Position numbers and translations under genes: made by a program
Source of the DNA: Adineta ricciae
Lineage: Eukaryota > Rotifera > Eurotatoria > Adinetida > Adinetidae
Length of the DNA: 64,000 bases
Assembly (NCBI GenBank): GCA_905250025.1
Contig: CAJNOJ010000098.1
Location: forward strand, 279,107-343,106
Direction: 5' to 3'
Part shown: piece by piece, positions 55,278-64,000 of the stretch
Layout: every line of letters begins with the position of its first letter
Numbering within the stretch: position 1 is the stretch's first letter
The notes under the pieces: model-generated
Seen by the model: only the letters and a program-made list of their open reading frames with translations
What the model was told of the DNA's origin: nothing
Databases searched by the model: none

Positions 55278-56135
55278 ATGTTACGAGTTTTATCCGTTAT
55301 CGTTTGTTGTTTGATTATTTCATCTCACGCATTTCAATGTCACTACAAACACACGAAACGCGCCGAACTAGAAGGCATTCAGAAGTGGCCCGACAATACA
55401 GTTTTTTACGAAATCGATGATGCCTATTCGCCCAATGAAAAGCAACTGATCGTGGACAGTCTCACAGAGCTCACTACAAAAACAGGCAATTGTGTCCGTT
55501 TTGTTCCTCGTACTGGTGAAGAGGATTATGTGCAGGTTGTTAGTAAAGATGGGTAAGGCTTTATCATTGGCTTTCGGTGATTGTCTACTTTTATGTCTCA
55601 ATAAATATTCATAGATGTTGGTCTGGCGTTGGAAAATCATGGAGTGGTGGTCTTCAAGAACTCTCACTTGATCGTAGTGGTTGTATGACAAAAGATACAG
55701 TCATCCATGAATTTCTTCATTCACTCGGTTTCAATCATGAACAAACACGTCCAGACAGAGATCAATACATTCAAGTCTTGTATGAAAACATCGAACCAAG
55801 TACGATTTCATAGTTACTGTTTTTTGTACATCTCCACAATCAATATCGTTTAGAAAACAAACACAATTTCGATAAAAACCCAGCAGCTGCTTTTCAAAGT
55901 GCTGGATTACCATATGATTTCGGTAAGAGTAGGATCTTATGATGTTGAAAATAGAATTGAATTGATTTTAGACTCGATCATGCATTATACTTACAATAGC
56001 TTCAGTACGAATGGTTTACCAGTGATGGTAACTGCTAATGGAGTTTCAAAAGATTGGCGATATACGATGGGAACAGGAAATGTGTTGACTGATTCGGACA
56101 TTTACAAAGTGAAAAAAATATATGGTTGTGCTTAA
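55278..56135 (+). CDS. Astacin-family zinc metalloprotease (copy 2)
   Basis: Nearly identical to copy 1: signal peptide MLRVLSVIVCCLIISSHAF, entry WPDNTVFYEIDDAYSP, zinc site HEFLHSLGFNHEQTRPDRDQ, Met-turn SIMHYTYNSFST and end YKVKKIYGCA. Differences cluster before the first intron (RTGEEDYVQVVSKDG in place of RTTQPDYVRVLSKDG). Intron positions are the same. All catalytic residues are intact, so both copies should be active secreted proteases. Confidence 0.93.
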
Positions 56136-57647
56136 AAAGTCCACTGACTTTCATGACTGATTCTTTTTCTTTTCTTCTAAGCAATAAAATATTCTATAGT
56201 TAGAATCTTTTGAAAAGATGATATGATGAGACTTCTACGTTACAGCAGATGTAATGAAGAATACTATAAGAAGTATACTTCCTCAGATGCAAATGTATCT
56301 TCATTTTGCGTATGTGCAAAACAACGCTCTGATTTCATTGTAATTTTATCTGATACGTTTATCGAATGCAATCGATACACGAAGCCATAACTTTTGGATG
56401 TCATGATGTCGAAATAATGCAAAAATAGAAGTAAATACTCGAATGTTCTATGATGTATTTCAACATTTGAAACAAACACATCTGGATGACCTATCAATTG
56501 ATCTACCTGCAAGCGAAAGTAAAATCTGATAGTTTAACTTTTTCATTACTCACAACAAATGACATACGAGATGTATTATACAGTACTATTTATGTCATTG
56601 ACCTAGATATAGAATAGAAATTGTATGTTTTTTACCAGTGATTCTTTTTCTAATTAAAACAGAAATTAAACATCAGTTATGCTATACTTTTAGATTTGAC
56701 TTTCACCTTATATAACAGCCATGAACTGCGCATAGATCGAAAAAAAAACAAATTGTTTGTATTGGCAAGTGTTCTTCAACAACTCTCGATATCAGTTGAA
56801 ATCATCAAATAGGCATTTCTTTTCATTCGACATAACACCTGATAAATCATCGTTAGAGTAAAGTATCAAACCCCATAGTTTGATACATTCGGAGCGAATA
56901 AATGTGAAACATTAATCTCAACTGTATGAGAAGACAATATTGATGTTAATTGTCTCCAAGTTCGACAGACAGTCATGTACACATCCATGTTCCGTTAACT
57001 CTCAGCACGTTAGTTAATTATCATTATACATTTGTTCTCTCATTCATGAAATCTTTTGTCAATATTGATACAAACAACGACAATATTAATTTAGTCCGAT
57101 TCCTATCATAAAACGAAGATCTCTGTTGTCGGATGTAAACCAGATCTGAATGTAGAGGTATGACTAAGTGACTGAGATAGATAAATCCAGAGAATAACGG
57201 TAAGCGTATTCTTATGTGTGTCTCGTCTTCTTTTTTTTTTCTTCTTTCTCGTCATATAATTGTCGACAATGCTTATTCCTATGTCCCTTTTCTTTTCTTT
57301 TTTTTTTTGTCGATCAACACAGGCAGTTTGTTTGCTCTATTCTTCTTTTCTTTCTTTTCATCGCTTTTGCTTCTTCGAGTGTTAGCGTATGTACGTGTGT
57401 CTCGTTCTGTACCCGATGACTGTGTTCTCGCAATTTATTCTTATTCCTATTACACCAACCGATTGCACGCTTGCCACCCCCTGCAAGGCCGAAATACATT
57501 CAAGTATATACATTAATCAACACGGTTTTGATCATTTTCTGCTTATTCTTCTTTCATTCACACATATTTCTTCTGAACTATTACTTCAGATGTCTTCTTC
57601 TTTTTCTCTATTCATTTATAATCAAAGATGAATTGATCTATATCAAG
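56136..57647. other. Intergenic region between astacin copy 2 and PHLDB
   Basis: It contains the second conserved noncoding block (56926-57093) and then a strongly pyrimidine-rich tract (about 57210-57375, long T and CT runs). Open frames within the tract are low-complexity Phe/Ser artefacts. No gene is supported. Confidence 0.45.
56926..57093. repeat. Conserved noncoding block, copy in unit 2
   Basis: Near-identical to 52789-52957. It lies about 800 bases after the astacin stop, somewhat closer than in unit 1. Confidence 0.7.
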
Positions 57648-60600
57648 ATGACAGAGAACAACAATTGGAAGATGGATATAAATGATGAATATCAACAAGG
57701 TAAATAAAGACAAAGAGAGACTCGCGCGTCAAACATTAATATTGTCAAGATGTTGATATTTTTTGTCTAAATGTAAGGCTTGCGAAGAATAAGAGATCGA
57801 ACAGCAATGTCTGACTGTGAAAAGAGAAGAGCGAACCTGCTTATATTTATTCTCACCACTGTGCAAGCAGTGTTGAAAAGAATCGATCTAGATCAACTAT
57901 GCAGAATTGACATAATATCAATCTTCGATTAACCATTAGAAAGAAAAGATTAATGTGATCATTAAGTAAATGGATAAGGAAACGATCTTGTAGTATAGTC
58001 TCAATCAAATCTCGATTAATGCACAATGTATAAATAAAAAAGAAATTAACCTATTGAATTCTTTTAGAAGAACCTTCATCTTGCCACTTACTATTCGCAC
58101 TAGAAGATTTACTCGAACGAAGTCATAAGCAACATTCGCTAATCATATCCAAGAGAAAATATCTAAGTAAAAGCGCCGATGATCTATCCATACGTGAACA
58201 TCATGGAACTCGCGTGGACCAGAACAATTCTAGTGGAACATTGATTGAACTTGATCTGTCTGGTGTGTCTGCTGAGAATAATTTCTATTATGATTATTCC
58301 GTCCAACGAAGTCGATCAGCACCGATTTCAGCAGCGGATATTTATGATAAGGAACTAGCTGCTTTTATTCAATGTGACCAGCAAGAGAAACAATCAGCGG
58401 CTGACAATTTTGTGTACAATATCGATCTTTCCGATGTTAATGAAGAGACTTCTCGTCAATTGAATTCGAAAATTGCGGTTTTTTTCGTAAGTTGATTTGT
58501 TCTGGTGAAGTTTACGTTGTTATTTGTGAGCATAGGAGGATGATTTTTCATCGGATGAGATCAATTATGAGCCATCATCTCCTTACTATCTACATTCATC
58601 GTTGATTCCGAATTGTTTAACAATAACTGAAGAAAACGAAGATGAAATGGATCAAGACGAAGAAATTCAGTTGATACAAACGAATCCGAGATCAAATATA
58701 ATTTTACTCGACGATGATAATGATACAATTCTGTACGAGAATGATCAACAAATGGAAGAGAAAATGGATCTTGCACTATTGAATATGAATAAACGTGAAG
58801 ATTCAATCGAACGTCTTTCAACTATCTACGAATCTCCAAGTCCACAGCCTGATGTTGATGAAGAAATGGAGGATGAAAATGAAAAACTAATCGTTTATGA
58901 TATGGCAAAAGTAATTCAAATCATTGTCTTTTTCTCCTTTCATTTCCTCGATTTTTCTAGTCATCTGACTCACTTATCTCCACCCCGAAAACTCATCGCT
59001 CTTCGGTGACATCGAACTCAACCCGTCCTCTTTCCTGTTATACTGAAGCGTCATTGGAAACATGTACAAAAGCCAATGAAACACTTTCAGCATCACAATT
59101 ATGTGGAACAACAACGACGATCAACGCGAAAGTGTATACATCATTATCTTTATCACCGGTGACTGATACTGAAATCATTCCGTCAGCGATATCTCTTCCT
59201 CAAGCAACAACATCATCACGACGTTCGTCTCAACATATTCAAACAATGAGGGTCATTCAGTCTTCTTCATCAAGCTTATCAGATTTCATATCAACACCCT
59301 CAACGTTGCAGGATACGAGTAAGAAGAGGCATTTCTTCGAATGATAAGGACAAATGTCAATATTTTGATTGATGGATTTCGTTTTACTTTAGTTTATTCT
59401 AATAATAAGACTTCGAACGTTCATCATTCTCTCTCAGAATGTTCACTGCTTCATCAACCAACAGTAACAAACAATGAAATTGATTTGAATACGACTAATG
59501 AACGGAAAACTTCATTGTCTCGTCGAATTCTTACTAATGGTCTATTACTTCCTCCAACAACACGTCGATTTCATGAACCACTCACAGTTAAATTTGAAAA
59601 TGAAGATAAATTCCTTTCCGACACTTCATCTTCATCCGAACTGCTCTCATCCTCCGATGAGAAACTTCTCTCACGCTCAGAATATCTTCTCCGAAAGGAT
59701 GAGCAAACATCTCAACAACGAAAAGCGTCCAGTTTGAAAAGTATTCTGGTAACGCCATCTCAAACAACATCGAACATTTTGTATCCCATCGATTTCGACA
59801 CTCGTCAACGTCGTATATCCTGGCAACAGAAACGCTCATCAGATCCATATCGAATGCCCATATTTGATTCGGGCATTATCATCGATGTTCGTCCCACATC
59901 GATATCGAGTATTGATGAAGTATGTCTTATTAAATATCTTTCATCAGACATTATCGTATCGGATAACATTTAGGATGTTAATCATGGCACAATCAATATT
60001 AATCAATTGCAACAATATGAGATCGACTACGAGAAAACTTTAACTGATATGACATTTATTAAGAAGAATATCGTTGATGTTGAAAGTCGTCTTAATGAAG
60101 TTACACGCGAAGTAAGATCATAAGACATTAGCAGATTATTTCGTTAATTGGCTCCATAGGGGTGAATCACTTTCTTTTCCTTGATCTTCTCAAATCTCTG
60201 ACATACGTGTCTGTCTTTCGGCAAGGAAAAGAATGTTCCGAATCTCATCCGCGGATGTTGAGCATCACGTATTGTTGCATCTGTTTACCGCTACTTCCTT
60301 TATGCTATGTCAGATTATTGATTAATTACAAATTCTTTCGTCAGATATCAAAGAGGAAAGGCACCAAGAATTTTTTTTTTCTTCTCCGATCGATCGACGA
60401 GAAGAGAAAATAATTATGTCTAGTGTTCCTGTTAGATACAGTTAGCCCTACATATTCTTCTCATCTATTCCTAGCTGGAATTCGAACAAGCGCTGATTGA
60501 AGGTGAACATGAGTTAGTCTTCAAACAAATCTTGGATGCAAGCGATAGTGACCAACAGAAACTTCGACAACTGCATATCAATTTACAAGTCTTAGTCGAA

Positions 60601-62136
60601 CGCATCATGTCGGAGAAAACTTCGGTAAGTCGATCGAGAGATGAACGTCGTCGGTGATCATTCCTTTTCTCCTCTTATTAGATCCGAAATCAAATAAGTT
60701 ATACGCAACAAGTTTTATTCAAACTCGAACGAGAATTACGTGATTTGGAAGAACAATGTCGATCACCGGATGACACAGTTCTCCAGTAAGTCGCATCAAT
60801 CTTCAGTTTTTGCTTAATGATAATGTTTCATCTTGTAGGAAAAAGGAAAATCTCTCATTTACCAGAAAGAAATACGAAGAATTAGAATTTCAATTGATGG
60901 AATTGGAAACACGTTGCGAGTCCGAACTCGAACAAGCCGAAGAACAATTTCGCAGTGAACAAAAGCTTGTCACTCAAAACGCCAAGATGCGACAAGTAAA
61001 ATCTTTTAAACTTGACTTTTTCTAGACGTCGTGTCTTTTCCTTCAGAACACATTACGAGAACTCGATCATCAACAATACTTGGCTTTACATCAGACGACA
61101 TTGGAAAAAGAAAAACTCGAACGAGAAAAACAAAAACTGAAATTATTTTATAAGCAAAAAAAGATCGAGGCTAATGAATACGAACGCAAAATTCAAGGTC
61201 AACTGATTCTTTTTCGATGGTAGCCTAAAGAATTGAGAATTTCTGATTTTAGAAACACGATCCAATGGACATAGTCTACCGCGTAGTTTTTATCAATCAA
61301 CTCCGTTCGACCTATACAAATATCGTGATGATCTGTCGTCACCGAAGTAAGACATTCGGATTCGAACCTTCGATGTATCTTTGTATGTGAATTAGACTGA
61401 GAAAAACTGATGATCAACAGGATAAAATCAATGAAATGATAGTGAAAATCAAATTGGAAGAAATTACAAACTTAGAACAACAAGTAAATGCGATATAATC
61501 GCGTTTTTTTTCTCGTTCTAATCGACTTTTACAGATACGCGAGCGATATCAAGATAATTTAAAACGTCTGGAAGTCGAGCAGAAGCTCGCTGATGACAAA
61601 CATGTGAAACTCCGTGAAAAAAGTCGAACACAAGTAGGAAACCGAGATTGAATTTTTCGCTCTTAACAGTCACTCTCATTTAGGAGCGTCCGTTAACCCG
61701 CTATTTACCAGTTCGCTCAGTTGATTTTGACCTTCGTGCACATATTGAAGGTGCCGGTCACTTATTGACATCATCTCAGATCACTTTAACATCAGCGACA
61801 TGTCGCGGTTATCTCTATAAAATGGGTGGAATGAAATTCAAAACATGGAACCGACGATGGTTTGTCTTCGATCGTCAACGTCGTTCGTTGTCCTACTATC
61901 TCGATAAAAACGAATTGAAATTACGCGGTTCGATTGATTTCCAATCGATCGTTGAAGTTTACATCGATCAACTACAATCGATTTCGCTACGTTCGCCTGA
62001 GCCACGCGAAGCAACATTCATTATGAAAACTATGCAAAGGTCTTATTATCTCGTTGCTCCCACCGTCGAACTGATGCGCATATGGATCGACGTGATCATC
62101 ACTGGTGCTGAAGGAAACACATTTGCTAACGTTTAA
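57648..62136 (+). CDS. PHLDB: PHLDB/LL5-like protein with C-terminal PH domain
   Basis: PHLDB1/2 (LL5) proteins bind PIP3-rich cortex and capture microtubules through CLASP. The start MTENNNWKMDINDEYQQ is at 57648. More than ten exons with short introns encode a polar, Ser/Glu-rich N-terminal half (STIYESPSPQPDVDEE, SRSEYLLRKDEQ). A long coiled-coil region follows (INQLQQYEIDYEKTLTDM, LRQLHINLQVLVERIMSEK, FQLMELETRCESELEQAEEQ). The PH domain at the end (CRGYLYKMGGMKFKTWNRRW, FVFDRQRRSLSYYLDKNELK, MRIWIDVIITGAEG) matches the PHLDB PH domain closely, down to the terminal TGAEG. No FHA domain is seen, so it resembles PHLDB2 more than PHLDB1. Confidence 0.9.
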
Positions 62137-62871
62137 CTTTGTCAATCATTCCGCTTGGATCTTTTTTCTTTCAAAAGATATTTGCGTTGATCTGAATTCT
62201 GCCAAGGCAAACTGCTCGAATCGATTGAATAAATGATAATCGATGAGCTACATATGTCAGAGACATTGTCTATTTTTGTAATGTTTCAACTTGACAGGTT
62301 GACATTTTCCAATGATTGACAATAAACAGATGAATTTACTGTTAGATAAACAAAATTGTACAACAATCATCTGCGTTAATCAGAACGAATGAAAGAAGTT
62401 CTTTCTGATGAAAAAGAAAGCTTCTTTTTTGCTCAAAACGAAGCAAATTCTCATTTACAATTCTATTAGAAGCTGATCTACCGACAAAAAAACAATTTCC
62501 CTCGCTGTGTGTCGCTCATTGAGATGGATCGAAGTTGATTTCAAAGTTCGAGACAACCTCGTCTTTCTTATCGATTTTACGGATATCCGAATCGACAATG
62601 ACTCGACATCTGAACAAAGATCTTCACCTGAATTGTATGTGAAATTTCTTCATGACATGACGAGAAAACATCTCTCATTCGCACATGTCGTCTGCAACTA
62701 GAAAGTTCCATTTTCCGGCGACGCAAAAGAGTTTCTAATTATCTTTTTCATCAGAGAAACGTTCTTATCCTAAGTCAGTTTAGAAGTGATTAAATACGAT
62801 AAACACATCGTCATTTTCCTCTCAGAAAAGAAAAAGTAATTGACGAAGTCAGTTGCAATTCTCCATTGCAC
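62137..62871. other. Intergenic region upstream of the arrestin gene
   Basis: No gene is supported. A CCTCTCAG (ends 62825) precedes the arrestin start and may be a splice acceptor, so an upstream exon is possible. An open frame at 62507-62701 has no family features. Confidence 0.35.
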
Positions 62872-63889
62872 ATGGGATTGAAAGTAACGAAGTCTCCGTT
62901 AACGAATGCTGATTACGGTATTCGACTATCATCGGCGAATAGCTTCTATCGAGGACGTTCATCTATCCAAGGTGATTTCAGCCTGAAAACTCGAGCAAAA
63001 CTTCGTGTGGAAAGAAAAATTCGCTTGGATTTAATTGGTCAATTAATCAAACATCATCATTCCTCCCAACTGAATGACAAAGAAATCTTCTTCACTTACT
63101 CATTTCCACTAGTCACATCGCATGAGAACGGAATGGCAAGGATTATTCACCAGCAAGAACAAATTACTTATCCATTCCGTATTCCACTCGGTGTTAATCT
63201 TCCACCATCGTGTGAATTGAAGGACTTCTCGGTTGTTTATTATCTGGATATCTACCACGATGAGAAATTCTTGCCGAATTCACGAAAGAAGATCACATTA
63301 GCACCGCCAGCACCTCGGGTTAACATTCCACCACCTTGTACAAACACAGGTATGTCTTCGAGTAGAAATCTTTCTTACGACAAACTTATTTTTACCTCAG
63401 CTAAATCCTCTGAAGAAAGAATGTTGCACGAAATGTCTAATGAAAGGTCCATTAAGTAAATCGTGTGTTTTTGACTTAGATCCGAGTGGGATAACAACGA
63501 CTTGTCATTTGCAGAAATCATTCTATTCAGCTCGTGAAGGTTCGATTGTTCCGCTGACGATTTCAATCGAAAATCTTCAATCAAATCGAATTCACTCGTT
63601 AACCATTCAATTGGTGCAAACGGTTTTATTAAATGAAATAACACATGAAAATGAAATATTTACAACTCTATTCGATGAAATCGAGCTTAATTTACATGAA
63701 AATCGAATCGAAACTATTGTAGAATTAACTTTACCATCAAATCTTTCATCGACCTATGTTCCTGATAAAAATTGTCAACCTGATAATGTACCATTAGTCT
63801 CAATCACTTATGAATTTCGTCTAACAAAACAAATCGACGATATAAACAATTCAAATGTTTATCTACCGATACCGATAGGTATCGAATAA
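62872..63889 (+). CDS. Arrestin-domain protein
   Basis: Arrestin-fold adaptors link membrane cargo to ubiquitin ligases or clathrin. The ATG at 62872 gives MGLKVTKSPLTNADYGIRLS. The N-terminal arrestin half includes YRGRSSIQGDFSLKTRAKLR, IRLDLIGQLIKHHHSS, ITYPFRIPLGVNLPPSCE and VVYYLDIYHDEKFL. An intron (about 63350-63400) leads to the C-terminal half: FYSAREGSIVPLTISIENLQ, IHSLTIQLVQTVLLNE, SITYEFRLTKQI. No PPxY motif is seen before the end at PIGIE. It could start in an upstream exon, since the frame is open before the ATG. Confidence 0.8.
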
Positions 63890-63922
63890 CCTCTTCTTTC
63901 AGTTTATGCGACCTGTTAAATA

Positions 63923-64000
63923 TTACTTTTTTGTATTAAATGTTGTTGGTTGAATAGATACACGACGGCCATTTTGTTTGTTTGGTAAAGATGTGGATGA
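63923..64000 (-). CDS. C-terminal codons of a gene continuing beyond the window
   Basis: From the window edge leftwards a minus-strand frame reads SSTSLPNKQNGRRVSIQPTT, then FNTKK and TAA at 63925-63923. It is short, so it is only a suggestion of a convergent neighbour of the arrestin gene. The function is unknown. Confidence 0.35.
   Translation of the reverse strand, partial: SSTSLPNKQNGRRVSIQPTTFNTKK

Larger units (their letters stand above)
53176..57190. repeat. Segmental duplication, unit 2 (PAN-CAP gene plus astacin gene)
   Basis: Second copy of the 48708-53040 unit, in direct orientation and immediately adjacent. The 3' exons of the PAN-CAP gene and the astacin exons are nearly identical to copy 1. 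The 5' PAN-CAP exon and the intergenic parts are less similar. Confidence 0.85.

Noticed and set aside
57214-57516. Phe/Ser-rich open frames upstream of PHLDB
   Set aside because: They follow from a T- and CT-rich tract, not from coding constraint.
62507-62701. Possible 5' exon of the arrestin gene
   Set aside because: No arrestin motif and no splice donor in a usable phase.
1-64000. Transposons, retroelements, virus-like elements, CRISPR arrays
   Set aside because: No transposase, reverse transcriptase, capsid or integrase motif, terminal repeat pair or spaced repeat array was seen.

Overview
The window looks like a gene-dense stretch of nuclear DNA from a small invertebrate, most probably a bdelloid rotifer. 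The DNA is AT-rich. Genes lie a few hundred bases apart on both strands. Introns are mostly about 45-80 bases with GT..AG ends. Typical metazoan genes (RBM22, PHF24/GINIP-like, calponin, PHLDB, arrestin, homeobox) sit beside intronless bacterial-looking genes (ChrR-like cupin, DUF885 peptidase) and a plant-like BTB-NPH3 gene. That mixture is known from bdelloids, but the assignment is an inference. I see no transposon, retroelement or CRISPR array.

Positions 1-15000 hold RBM22 (cut by the window start), a secreted EGF protein, a PHF24/GINIP-like protein, the end of an unknown gene next to an assembly gap, a calponin-like protein, a branched-chain acyl-CoA dehydrogenase with a duplicated exon cassette, two unrecognised proteins and an F-box protein.

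Positions 15200-29200 hold the most remarkable part: two giant tandem paralogues of about 2,226 and 2,012 residues. Each joins a RanBP2-type zinc finger, a PARG-like catalytic domain with an intact GGG-x7-QEE signature, a long array of PBZ-like zinc fingers, and a large unassigned domain shared by both. The first also carries four RING fingers at its N terminus. Together they suggest a machine that reads and removes poly(ADP-ribose), with ubiquitin-ligase potential in copy 1.

Positions 29200-33500 are a cluster of secreted trypsin-inhibitor-like (TIL) cysteine-rich genes with one decayed fragment and one odd locus interrupted by two TGA codons. Positions 33600-48500 hold the BTB-NPH3-like gene, a secreted APP1-type phosphatase, a small coiled protein, an Arf-like GTPase, a homeobox gene, a second F-box gene, the cupin, the DUF885 peptidase, an unrecognised secreted protein, a 2-Cys peroxiredoxin, three tandem tRNA-Val genes and an Mps1/TTK-like kinase.

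Positions 48700-57200 are a two-copy tandem segmental duplication. Each unit carries a PAN-PAN-CAP secreted protein (- strand) and, divergently, an astacin metalloprotease (+ strand). The window ends with a PHLDB/LL5 homologue, an arrestin-domain protein and the last codons of another gene. Two single N characters mark assembly joins. The one at 26430 is flanked by an exact 190-base repeat that falsely breaks the second giant gene.
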